From contig CP065014.1 of the NCBI GenBank assembly GCA_016700335.1, forward strand, positions 1,153,001-1,217,000: a stretch of DNA of 64,000 bases, in the 5' to 3' direction. The position numbers and the translations under genes are program-made. Below the pieces are notes generated by a model. It made no database searches, had not been told where the DNA came from, and saw nothing but the letters and a program-made list of their open reading frames with translations. Shown piece by piece: positions 53,574 through 62,717 of the stretch (position 1 is its first letter; each line of letters begins with the position of its first letter). This DNA comes from Chlorobiota bacterium (GTDB taxonomy: Bacteria > Bacteroidota > Ignavibacteria > OLB7).

Positions 53574-54671
53574 TTAAAAATTTTCTGGGTTTAATGGAAT
53601 AAGATCAGGATGAACATATTTGCGACCTTTACGAACTAAAACATCATCAAAATATAAATCACTGCCAATACAAACCAAGTCCCAATGAACAGCGCTGTGA
53701 TTACCATTTGGAGCAATATCATAACTTTGACCTGGAGTTAAATGAATTGACCCCCAAATTTTTTCATCAAAAAGAATATCATACATTGGTTTTTCAATAT
53801 GAGGATTTGTGCCAATAGCAAACTCTCCAAATCTGCGTGAACCTTCATCTGTGTTTAAAATATTTTCTAGTGCTATTTGGTTGTTTGATTTACAATCTAC
53901 AATAACCCCATCTTTCACAACTAATCTGATATCATCAAATGGCTTTCCATCATACACTGTAGGGGCATAACTAATGCATCCATTCACTTGATTTATAATA
54001 GGACTAGTAAATATTTCACCATCTGGAATATTTAAATCTCCTGCACATGGCACCCAATTTTGACCTTCAATTCCAATTTTAATATCTGTTCCTTCACCTA
54101 CTAAATGAACTTCTTTAGTTTTTGATAACAATTCATGAAGAGGTTTCATCCTTTCATTTAACAAAGAATAATCTAATAAACAAGCTTTATAATAATAATC
54201 AGCAAACTGAGATGAAGTCATTTTAGCATTCATAGCAAATGCTGGGGATGGATATCGCATTACGCACCAACGTGTATTATTAACTCTTTCTCTAGTGTGA
54301 ACTGGATGTCCGTATTCTTGATTATAAGCTTTTGAACTTTCAGGTGAGGCATTACTCAATTCATAAATATTTTCAGAAGCACGAATACCAATATAAACAT
54401 CCATTTCTTTCATAACAGGTAATCCAAAGTTGTCTCTTAAAGAAGACCATAATTCAGTAGTCCCACTTTCTCTCATCATTCTGTCAATTTCAACATCTTT
54501 AACAAAAATGAACGGTATTGCTTTTTTAGATAAAATTGCTCTAGTCATTTCTTGAGCTAGATGTATTCCATTAATACCTTGCAACTCAACCATAACTTTA
54601 TCTCCCTCTTTAGTTTGAGTTGAATAATTTATTATTTTATCTGCTAATTCTTTGTTTCTTGAATCGTACAT
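53574..54671 (-). CDS. M29-family aminopeptidase
   Basis: Metallo-aminopeptidase of the thermophilic (M29/AmpS) family, 365 aa. Metal-binding and family features include VELQGINGIHLAQEM near the start, the LVGEGTDIKIGIEGQNW strand, GEIFTSPI with the Glu ligand, EFAIGTNPHI and the C-terminal SAVHWDLVCIG. Cytoplasmic, releasing N-terminal residues from peptides. It is a single-gene unit with a terminator. A TATATTTG box is seen on the minus strand at 54707-54714. Confidence 0.9.
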   Translation of the reverse strand: MYDSRNKELADKIINYSTQTKEGDKVMVELQGINGIHLAQEMTRAILSKKAIPFIFVKDVEIDRMMRESGTTELWSSLRDNFGLPVMKEMDVYIGIRASENIYELSNASPESSKAYNQEYGHPVHTRERVNNTRWCVMRYPSPAFAMNAKMTSSQFADYYYKACLLDYSLLNERMKPLHELLSKTKEVHLVGEGTDIKIGIEGQNWVPCAGDLNIPDGEIFTSPIINQVNGCISYAPTVYDGKPFDDIRLVVKDGVIVDCKSNNQIALENILNTDEGSRRFGEFAIGTNPHIEKPMYDILFDEKIWGSIHLTPGQSYDIAPNGNHSAVHWDLVCIGSDLYFDDVLVRKGRKYVHPDLIPLNPENF

Positions 54672-54948
54672 TTTAAGTTAAATTTTTATATTTTTATAAT
54701 AATTTGCAAATATAAGATATTGAATAGTAATATAAATAATTAGGGATTTTGTTTTGTATTTTTACTATACTTTGTTTAAGTCAAGGAATTTTCATTTAAT
54801 TATGATAATTTTAAAAATAGCATTTAATTGAGTTAAAGTTAAATTTTATATATATTTTTTTAAAAACTATTTAATTCGTTGAAGTATATTTTTTAATAAT
54901 TATTATTATATTGAATATTTATAATAAGAAAAAAAATAAAAAAATTGT

Positions 54949-55677
54949 ATGATAAAAGTAGTTACGATTGATTTTTGGGACACATTATTTTCTGAAAGTG
55001 GGAATGGAGGTTTAAGAGAGGAAGCAAGGATGAAAGCAATATATAATGTTATTGAAAACAATAATTATAAATATGATTCTGTTACAGTTTATAGTGCATA
55101 CAAGCACTTGTGGGATTACTTTGATATTCAATGGTTAGAGAATCAACGTACGCCAAATTCTTATGAATTATGCAATGTATTATTTAATAAGTTAAACATT
55201 GAAATTCCAGAACCTGAATTATTCAATTTATCTCAGATATTCAGAAAAGGAATTCTTCAACATCCTCCTGGGATTTTACCAAATGTTAAAACTGGTTTAG
55301 AATATTTATCATCAAAATACATACTTGTTATAATTTCAGATACTGCATTTTCTGGAGGTATAGAATTAAGAGAACTTATGAAAAGTACAGGAATTTATAA
55401 TCATTTTTCAAATTTTATTTTTAGTGATGAAGTAGGTAGTGCTAAGCCAAATAAATTATTATTTGAAAAAGCATTGGAACCTTTTTCAGTATTACCAATT
55501 GAAGCAATTCATATTGGGGACATTGAACGAACAGATATTGTAGGAGCAAATAATTTTGGTATGAAAAGTATAATATATAAAGGTGGAGGAAAACACAAAT
55601 ATGCAGTAGCTGAATCTAATGCACATTACATATTAAATAATTGGAATGAAATAGAAACAATATTTAATAATCTTTAA
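54949..55677 (+). CDS. HAD-superfamily hydrolase
   Basis: A 242-aa haloacid dehalogenase-like phosphatase. Motif I reads IDFWDTLF: nucleophile Asp8 is present, but the second residue of the DxD pair is Trp, with Asp11 one position later, a known minor variant. Motif II is VIISDT, motif III Lys is in SAKPNKLLF and motif IV is HIGDIERTDI. A helical cap (about 20-95) sits between I and II. The physiological substrate is unknown. Confidence 0.85.
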   Translation: MIKVVTIDFWDTLFSESGNGGLREEARMKAIYNVIENNNYKYDSVTVYSAYKHLWDYFDIQWLENQRTPNSYELCNVLFNKLNIEIPEPELFNLSQIFRKGILQHPPGILPNVKTGLEYLSSKYILVIISDTAFSGGIELRELMKSTGIYNHFSNFIFSDEVGSAKPNKLLFEKALEPFSVLPIEAIHIGDIERTDIVGANNFGMKSIIYKGGGKHKYAVAESNAHYILNNWNEIETIFNNL

Positions 55678-55716
55678 AAAAAAATGTAGTTGAAAATAAA
55701 TTATCAACTACATTTA
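55678..55716 (-). terminator. Terminator downstream of recJ
   Basis: A 12-bp stem (55682-55693 with 55704-55715) with a 10-nt loop. In the minus direction it is followed by at least eight T, so it ends the recJ transcript; on the plus side the downstream run is weak. It lies between two convergent genes. Confidence 0.82.
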
Positions 55717-55776
55717 ATTTTACTTACTAAATAACTTAACAAGTAAATAAAATTAATAACTTATAAAAACAAAAAA

Positions 55777-57516
55777 TTAATTTGCCCAATCCCAACCATC
55801 ATTTTTAGTAACTAAAGATTCTGCAAATTGAAAATCATGAATTCTTAATTGTGGGGAGATTATTCCTCTAAATTCATTCTCCTCAATGTTACAAACTAAA
55901 TCATAAATAGATCCACTTTGTAATTCTTGAAGTCTTGAACCCATGCTAAAACCGATTGCATCAATAAATCCTTCATTTGATCTAACTCTGAATTTTAAAT
56001 GATCTTTGCCAGTAATTCTTGGATATCCAATTATCTCAGCATTCCTCAATACAAAAAGAGGTTGCAAATTTTGAGGACCATAAGGTGCAAATTGTTTTAT
56101 AATATTAAAAAATTTAGGATTTAATTCATCTAATAAAACTTCAGTATCTATGTTTAATTCCGGAATCAACATTTCACTAGTAATTGCTCTATTTGCATAC
56201 TCACTAAATGCATCTTTAAATTTATCAACATTATCTGGTGAAATTGAAAGACCAGCAGCATACTTATGTCCTCCATATTCAAGTAAATGAGATTCACAAA
56301 CTTTTAATGCATTGTGAATATCAAAATGTGGGATTGACCTAGCAGAACCTTTTATAATGTTATCAAGTCTTGTTAACATAACAGCAGGTAAATGGTATCT
56401 TTCAACTAACCTAGAAGCAACTATTCCCAAAACTCCAGAATGCCATCTTGGGTTATACAAAACTAAAGATCTGCAAGCTTTTTTGCTCATCATTTCTTCA
56501 GCCATTTCTTGAGCATCGTTGAAAGTAACCTCATCAATAGATCTTCTATTACGATTTTCACTCTCAAGTTCTTGAGCTCTTTGAAAAGCTTTAACACTAT
56601 CAACTTCGATTAATAATTCAACAGCTCTTTTAGCATCACCTAGCCTACCCGCAGCATTAATTCTAGGAGCTAAACCAAAAACTACATTTGAGGTTGTAAC
56701 CTTTCCCAAAGTCAATCCTGCACATTCAATTAGGCCTTTTAATCCTGGTCTCGGTTGATTATTTATTTTCATAAGTCCATGAGTAACCAAAGATCTATTC
56801 TCACCAATTAAAGGAACAATATCTGCAGCAGCGGCTAAAGCTACAAAATCTAGATATTCGTTTTCAAGATCTTTCTTACCTAATTGAATACAAATTGCTT
56901 GAACTAACTTGTAACCCACACCACAACCAGATAAGTGTTTGAATGGATATGGGCAGTTTGGTTTGATAGGGTCTAATACTGCAACTGCCTCAGGCAATTC
57001 TGAACCAGGTTCATGATGGTCGCAGATAATAACATCAATTCCTAAAGTTTTAGCATATTTAATTTGCTCTACTGCTGTAATACCACAATCAATTGTGATA
57101 ATTAAATTAATATTCTTTTTGTGAAGTCTATCAATTCCTAACATAGAAATTCCATAACCTTCAGAAAATCTATCTGGTATATAAAATTCTACATCAGAAT
57201 CAAAACTTTTAAAGAACAAGTGTAACATTGCAGAAGAATTTGTGCCATCAACATCGTAGTCACCGTAAATTGCAATTTTTTCACCATCATTAATTGCTTG
57301 TATGCATCGTTCTGTTGCTGCTTTCATATCGCTCATAATAAAAGGATCATGTAAATCAGATAAACTAGGTCTGAAAAACCTTCTAGCATCTTCAAAACAT
57401 GTAATCCCTCTTTGAGCTAAAATTCTAGCAATTGTTGGAGATACATTTATGGATTGACTTAAATTATTTACTGCGTTTTCATCTGTGTTGTTAGAAATAA
57501 TCCAACGATAACTCAA
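55777..57516 (-). CDS. recJ: Single-stranded-DNA exonuclease RecJ
   Basis: 5'-3' single-strand exonuclease for recombination and mismatch repair. The DHH domain has YGDYDVDGTNSSAM, TIDCGI, ICDHHEPG with the DHH motif, and LSGCGVGYKLVQAI; the DHHA1 domain has LEYGGHKYAAGLSI. A C-terminal OB-like domain (about 455-570) completes the protein. At 579 aa it is of normal length. Confidence 0.96.
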   Translation of the reverse strand: MSYRWIISNNTDENAVNNLSQSINVSPTIARILAQRGITCFEDARRFFRPSLSDLHDPFIMSDMKAATERCIQAINDGEKIAIYGDYDVDGTNSSAMLHLFFKSFDSDVEFYIPDRFSEGYGISMLGIDRLHKKNINLIITIDCGITAVEQIKYAKTLGIDVIICDHHEPGSELPEAVAVLDPIKPNCPYPFKHLSGCGVGYKLVQAICIQLGKKDLENEYLDFVALAAAADIVPLIGENRSLVTHGLMKINNQPRPGLKGLIECAGLTLGKVTTSNVVFGLAPRINAAGRLGDAKRAVELLIEVDSVKAFQRAQELESENRNRRSIDEVTFNDAQEMAEEMMSKKACRSLVLYNPRWHSGVLGIVASRLVERYHLPAVMLTRLDNIIKGSARSIPHFDIHNALKVCESHLLEYGGHKYAAGLSISPDNVDKFKDAFSEYANRAITSEMLIPELNIDTEVLLDELNPKFFNIIKQFAPYGPQNLQPLFVLRNAEIIGYPRITGKDHLKFRVRSNEGFIDAIGFSMGSRLQELQSGSIYDLVCNIEENEFRGIISPQLRIHDFQFAESLVTKNDGWDWAN

Positions 57517-57765
57517 TTTATTATTATTTATAATTTATATTTTAAAAACTGAACTCAATTTACGAAAATTTTTTAGGTTTATTAATCTTTAAATTACTTT
57601 GCTATAGATAAAAGATCAATAATTTGAAGAATAGTTAACATGTTTTACCCTTAATTTGTATTTTTATTATTTTTATAAGGTATAAATCCTAATGTTTTAA
57701 ATTAAATTTATATTTAACTTTAAAAATTAATTCCAATATTTTTGTATTAAAACTGTTTATTTAAT

Positions 57766-58011
57766 ATGAGTAAAGTATCGAAAGGGGTTATTTGGCAACT
57801 AAGGAAATTACCCAAATATATGATGGATGGTGAAAATCCAAAATATAAAAAAATTGCAATTATTTTTGCAGTAGTTTATATTATAAGTCCAATTGATGCA
57901 GTTCCCGAGCTTTTTGCTCCTGTTGTGGGTTGGTTGGATGATTTGGGTGTATTTACATTATTAGCTCTATTTCTTAAAACAGAACTTAATAATTATCAAA
58001 AAGAAAAATAA
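57766..58011 (+). CDS. Small DUF1232 (YkvA-like) membrane protein
   Basis: An 81-aa protein with the DUF1232 core: KYKKIAIIFAVVYIISPIDAVPELFA and the conserved ISPIDxxPE segment, then a second hydrophobic helix. A TATTTTTG box lies at 57737-57744. Its last 16 nt overlap the end of the convergent desaturase-like gene. Function unknown. Confidence 0.85.
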   Translation: MSKVSKGVIWQLRKLPKYMMDGENPKYKKIAIIFAVVYIISPIDAVPELFAPVVGWLDDLGVFTLLALFLKTELNNYQKEK

Positions 58012-59591
58012 TTTCTCTTTGATTTTTTCATTACAACTTTTGCAGTATTATATCCACTTGCTGCAAATATTCCTCCTCCTGGATGCATACTTGCTCCAGT
58101 TAAGTATAGATTTTTAATGGGAGTTGTGTAATCGCTCAAACTTGGTGTTGGTCTGAATATAAACATTTGATCAAAACTCATTTCTACATGCATTACATTC
58201 CCATTAATCATGCCATGTTTTTCTTCAATATCTAAAGGTGTTTGAATATAGTAATCTGTAATTGCATTTTTCATATTTGGAGCATACTCACTAAGTTTAT
58301 CTATTAGTTTAATAGCTTCATTTTCTCTAATATCACTCCATTCTACATTGTTAGAAAGTTTGTAAGGGTGGTATTGACTCCAAATAAAACATGTATGTTT
58401 ACCCTTAGGAGATAAAGTATCATCTATGGCTGAGAATGTCATCACAAGAATTGCGGGGTTTTTTGCAGAAATACCATTTAAATAATCCCCATAAGCATTG
58501 TCCAAATAGTCAGTTGATGGACAAATTAATTGTAAACCAGAATGAGATGGATGTGGATTATCTATATTGTAATCTCGTAAACTACTTGGATTTGAAATGT
58601 AATTTGGTAGTTCATCGCTAGCACATCTAATTACCATACCAAATCCATTTCCAACTTTTATGTTATCAACTCTTTTTGTTAATTCCTTTTTGACAAATTG
58701 ACTTCCAACAAGATCTTTTATGGTTGTAACTACATGAGTTCCCGAAACAACTCCATACTTTGAAAAAATACATTCACCTGTTATTAATTCAATGCCAATT
58801 GCTTTTTCATATTCAATTATTACTCTTTTAACAGTTGATGAAGTATAAATTTTTCCTCCGTCATTAATTAATCTTTTACCCATCGACTGAGTTAACATTC
58901 CACTTCCTCCTTTGGGTCTTTTAGGTCCAATTTTATGAATCATCGATTGCCATCCAGCAAAATCAGCACTCGCTGTTTCAGTTGGCGGAGGACCAGATTG
59001 TGCGGCTAACCAAGTCATGGCAGATCTTATTGATTCATTTTTAAATGTTTCCTTAATATATTGCCCATAGCTTGAAAATATTTTTCTTAAGTTTTCAGTA
59101 ATGTCATTTCTTTTACCAAACTTTAAAGAAAACATTGTTTTAAGAAGGTTTTTAGCAGTTGGTGTCTTTAAAAATATTTCAAAAACCCCTTCATTTATTG
59201 GATCCCAAAATTTAATAAATTTGTAATAATTATCTGCATCTTCTTCACATATTTTAGAAATAGACTGACAAGTTTTGTCCAAGTCTTTATAAAATGCAAA
59301 CCAATTGCCATCTTGAGTTGGGTAAAATGCCCAAGGATCAAAATCAATATATTCTAGTCCAAATTTTTCAAGTTCTAATTCTTTCACAACAGGAGTATGG
59401 TGTATCATAAAATGAGCAGAACCACCAACATCCATTTTGTATCCATTGAACATATCTTCAGTTTGAACAGCTCCACCAATATTTGATTGTTTTTCAAAAA
59501 CGCAAACATTCATACCATCTTTACTAAGGTAACATGCGGTTGTTAAGGAATTATGACCAGAACCAACAACAATTATATCGAAATCAGACAT
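57996..59591 (-). CDS. FAD-dependent oxidoreductase, phytoene desaturase/isomerase-like
   Basis: A 531-aa flavoprotein of the amine-oxidase/CrtI superfamily. The FAD-binding start reads IIVVGSGHNSLTTACYLSKDG with the trailing Glu of VFEKQSNIGGAVQT. The C-terminal FAD-contact segment LYLTGASMHPGGGIFAASG is typical of carotenoid desaturases and all-trans-retinol saturase-like enzymes. The insertion pattern and the lack of crt neighbours make the substrate uncertain. Starts 57 nt downstream of the ABC ATPase gene start region on the same strand. Confidence 0.85.
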   Translation of the reverse strand: MSDFDIIVVGSGHNSLTTACYLSKDGMNVCVFEKQSNIGGAVQTEDMFNGYKMDVGGSAHFMIHHTPVVKELELEKFGLEYIDFDPWAFYPTQDGNWFAFYKDLDKTCQSISKICEEDADNYYKFIKFWDPINEGVFEIFLKTPTAKNLLKTMFSLKFGKRNDITENLRKIFSSYGQYIKETFKNESIRSAMTWLAAQSGPPPTETASADFAGWQSMIHKIGPKRPKGGSGMLTQSMGKRLINDGGKIYTSSTVKRVIIEYEKAIGIELITGECIFSKYGVVSGTHVVTTIKDLVGSQFVKKELTKRVDNIKVGNGFGMVIRCASDELPNYISNPSSLRDYNIDNPHPSHSGLQLICPSTDYLDNAYGDYLNGISAKNPAILVMTFSAIDDTLSPKGKHTCFIWSQYHPYKLSNNVEWSDIRENEAIKLIDKLSEYAPNMKNAITDYYIQTPLDIEEKHGMINGNVMHVEMSFDQMFIFRPTPSLSDYTTPIKNLYLTGASMHPGGGIFAASGYNTAKVVMKKSKRNYFSF

Positions 59592-59647
59592 TCGAAATTT
59601 TAATAATTAATAAAGGTTAATGTAAAAAATTTATATCCAAAAAAAAA

Positions 59648-60274
59648 TCATTTATAATCATTAATAGAAACTATTTTGTTACATATTACAAGATCATTTT
59701 TATCATTTGTTGCAATAAATGTAATTCTATTTTGTGAATCTTTAATTATAATATCTTTATAAGTTTCAATTCCAATTTCATCTAAATTAGTGTTAGGTTC
59801 ATCTAAAAACAAAAAAATTGGATTATGAATTAGAGCAATAATAAATTTTACTCTTTGTAACATACCTGAACTAAAATTACCAATCAAATCATTTTTTCTA
59901 TTTACTAAATTAAATTTTTCTAAGTAAAATTCAGCAAATTCTTTATCGAATTTTATTCCTCTAAAATTCTGTATGATTTCAATTAATTCAATTGAAGTAA
60001 ATTCAGAATATAAATTTAAGTAAGGGGATACAAAGCCAATATATCTTGTTAGTTTATCTTCTATAATTTCAGTATTATTAGCAACCCAATTAATTTTACC
60101 ACAACTTTTTTCAGTAACATTTGCTAAAATTTTCAAGAAAGTAGATTTACCTGAACCATTAAAACCAGTAACTGCAATGCAGTCACTATTTTTTGCATGA
60201 AGTGAAATATCTTTAAAAACAAATTGATTGTTGTATTTTTTACCTAAATCTTTTACAATTAGTGAATCAAACAT
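59648..60274 (-). CDS. ABC transporter ATPase, CcmA-like
   Basis: A 208-aa ATP-binding protein. Walker A is GFNGSGKST, the signature is NFSSGMLQRV and Walker B is LFLDEPN. The compact size and the GMLQRV-type signature resemble CcmA of the heme-export/cytochrome c maturation system. I choose the Met at 60274 because the 18 residues before it do not fit the family start (SLIVKDLGKKY). No permease gene (ccmB or other) is next to it, so it is an orphan here. A link to the many c-type cytochromes of this genome is a guess. Confidence 0.85.
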   Translation of the reverse strand: MFDSLIVKDLGKKYNNQFVFKDISLHAKNSDCIAVTGFNGSGKSTFLKILANVTEKSCGKINWVANNTEIIEDKLTRYIGFVSPYLNLYSEFTSIELIEIIQNFRGIKFDKEFAEFYLEKFNLVNRKNDLIGNFSSGMLQRVKFIIALIHNPIFLFLDEPNTNLDEIGIETYKDIIIKDSQNRITFIATNDKNDLVICNKIVSINDYK

Positions 60275-60489
60275 TTCTGAAATAGATTTTTTTTGCAATA
60301 TAATATGTTCAATAACTAATAACTTCAATTTTTATTTTCAAACCAAAACTTTATTTGTGTTATTAGTTATAACAACTAAAAATAAATTAAATTTCAAAAA
60401 ATATTTCTTAAATTAAATATGTATTATAATTTCTTAATTTGGCACCTCTCTAATTTATTAATCTTTTTGAAAAACTTCTATATAACAGT

Positions 60490-61218
60490 TTGGAATCTCT
60501 CTTAATAGGAATTATAGTTGGAATGTTATTAACATTAACACCAGGTCCAATTGCAGTTGTTGTTATTCGGCAAGGAGTAATAGGAAATAACAGACGTGGT
60601 CTCCTAATAGCATCTGGAGCTGCGTGTATGGATGTTCTATATGCATTAATTGCATCATTTGCATCTTCAGCAATAATTTTATCAGTTAAAGATTTTATTA
60701 ATCACAATGATTGGATTTTAGCAATAATTCAAATATTATGTATTTTAAGTTTATTGATAATGGGCATTAAATATTTAAGTAAAAGAAAATTACTAGAAGA
60801 GAATGAAACCAATAAAAGAGTTTATATAAAAAATCCAAAAGCAACTTCAGCATTCATCGGTGGAATTGTAATGTCTGTAATAAATATTGCAAGCCCAACA
60901 TTCTTACCATCTTTGATAGCTCTTTCTGGCTATTTACAAACAACATCAATTGTAAATCATTCTTCAATTAGTAACTTATTGTATTCTATTGGATTTGGAT
61001 TAGGAGTATTTTTATGGCTTAGTTTTCTTTTGGCTATAATCAAGAAGTATCATTCAAAAATACCAATTACTATGATGAGTAATATCTATAAAATTGCAGG
61101 TTATTCATTCCTGATTTTTGCAATAATTCTTACTTTCAAAATCATCGGATTTGATGAATTGATAGGATTAAATAATCACAATATCTCAATTCCATCATTA
61201 ATTCAAAGTAACAAATAA
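60490..61218 (+). CDS. LysE/RhtB-family amino-acid exporter
   Basis: A 242-aa membrane protein with about six helices. The N-terminal signature GIIVGMLLTLTPGPIAVVVIRQG is that of LysE-type exporters. The start is a TTG at 60490; the first ATG (60523) would cut the first helix, so TTG is preferred. The transported compound is unknown. No regulator gene is adjacent. Confidence 0.85.
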   Translation: MESLLIGIIVGMLLTLTPGPIAVVVIRQGVIGNNRRGLLIASGAACMDVLYALIASFASSAIILSVKDFINHNDWILAIIQILCILSLLIMGIKYLSKRKLLEENETNKRVYIKNPKATSAFIGGIVMSVINIASPTFLPSLIALSGYLQTTSIVNHSSISNLLYSIGFGLGVFLWLSFLLAIIKKYHSKIPITMMSNIYKIAGYSFLIFAIILTFKIIGFDELIGLNNHNISIPSLIQSNK

Positions 61219-61307
61219 AAAAATTCCTTAAAGTATTATTCAGATTACCTCTTCGAGATAAAGATTATAACACTATAAGGAATAAATTATTTAACTAAAG
61301 AATTTAA

Positions 61308-61835
61308 TTATTTCCAACTAGAAATTGGAGTTGTACCAGGTAAAACTTCTATTGTTACAGTTTTTAAATTATTTGTAATATCCAATTCATTAACTTCCTT
61401 ATCCTGGTCAATTGCAAGGGTTAAAGTGTGTATTCCAATTGGAAGATAAACTTGAGAAGTAAATACTTTTTTCTCGCTACTTGATAATTCTATACCATAA
61501 ACTTCAGAAACTATATTATCGTTATCTAAAATTAAACGACTAGTAAAAGCTTTATTAGGAGCTTGAACTCCAGCATTTTCGATAGTGTAGGATACATTAA
61601 ATGCAAATTTACCATCCTTACTTTTTTTGAATGCATAATTTGATTGAACTTTGAATGAATCATTATAAGAAACAATTTTATTAGTTCCCTGACTTATGAT
61701 AGTTATTCCAGAAGTAGATGTAAGATCAACATTCCCATTCAATTGGATTGTTTCTTGTGAGTAAAGACTAATTGTTGAAACAATGAAGGCAAGACTTAAT
61801 CCTGCAATAGATTTTAAAAGATTGTTCGTTCTCAT
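61308..61835 (-). CDS. Secreted CARDB-like protein
   Basis: A 175-aa exported protein (signal peptide cut near residue 25). The mature part has an Ig-like beta-sandwich pattern with the CARDB-type segments FNVSYTIENAG and DKEVNELDITNN. Similar short extracellular beta domains serve in adhesion or as carrier modules. I cannot assign a function. It is flanked by gene-free sequence upstream. Confidence 0.65.
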   Translation of the reverse strand: MRTNNLLKSIAGLSLAFIVSTISLYSQETIQLNGNVDLTSTSGITIISQGTNKIVSYNDSFKVQSNYAFKKSKDGKFAFNVSYTIENAGVQAPNKAFTSRLILDNDNIVSEVYGIELSSSEKKVFTSQVYLPIGIHTLTLAIDQDKEVNELDITNNLKTVTIEVLPGTTPISSWK

Positions 61836-62166
61836 TTTGATAAAATTTTTTTTGTTAATAACTGTTGTAAAGAGCTGATTGTTTTGTAAATAGGTATTTT
61901 TTTTATCATATAAGAATAAATGAGTTCTCGATCCTTTAATTAGTTGGTTAAATTGTTTATGAAATTAAATTCTTAATTATTTCTGATTCAAAAATAAAGT
62001 TAAAATCAATAGCAAAAAATAAATTGATATTAATTAAGATTCGTTAACAATTCAAATGAGCAAAAATAAATTTTATTAATATTGATTGAGCCTGATATTA
62101 TATGGCTTCCAAAGGGTATACAATAACAAAGACTACAAAAAAAAATAATAGTTACTTTATTAAAAT
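61836..62166. other. Gene-free AT-rich stretch
   Basis: 331 nt between the CARDB-like gene and the next minus-strand gene. It is AT-rich with long A and T runs. I see no RNA gene and no supported ORF; it probably holds the promoter of the CARDB-like gene. Confidence 0.5.
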
Positions 62167-62583
62167 TTAATATTTAATATTTGAATTATCAATTTTAATT
62201 CTTTTGAATAATTCAATTTCTAATAATTCAAAATTTGATTGATCGCTAGTAATTTTATATTTTTTGTTGCTTAAAGATTTTATATGTAAGATTTCAAATT
62301 TACTTCTCTTAAGATTAACAGTTTCTTTTGAAATATTTACTAAATCATCCCATTTTATTACTCTTTTATTGCCAAAAATATTCTTTATTGTTAGGTTGAT
62401 TGAATCAATTTTTACCCATACAATTTGCCATAATTGAAAAATAGCAGAAATTCCAAAGGCAATAAAAATATATACTCCAATTCCTATAACACTTGATGAA
62501 ACTAATACTAATAAAACAATAACTAATGTGAATAACCAAATTATTAAATAAAAATATTTAGGAGGAAAAAACAAACTTTCCAT
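62167..62583 (-). CDS. Small membrane protein with PH-like domain
   Basis: A 138-aa protein with two hydrophobic helices (about 10-28 and 31-50) followed by a beta-strand-rich cytoplasmic part. IDSINLTIKNIFGNKRVIKWDDLVNI resembles small bacterial PH-like (DUF-type) membrane proteins in order of strands, but the match is loose. No motif identifies its role. Confidence 0.6.
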   Translation of the reverse strand: MESLFFPPKYFYLIIWLFTLVIVLLVLVSSSVIGIGVYIFIAFGISAIFQLWQIVWVKIDSINLTIKNIFGNKRVIKWDDLVNISKETVNLKRSKFEILHIKSLSNKKYKITSDQSNFELLEIELFKRIKIDNSNIKY

Positions 62584-62717
62584 CTTTTAAAATTTAAATT
62601 AAAATTACTATACTTAAGATTACAACTGAAATTTAATCATTTAAATTTAATTTGTAAATACATAAATTTATACACAATTAATAAAATAATTTATCAAATA
62701 TTACACAATTTCATAAA

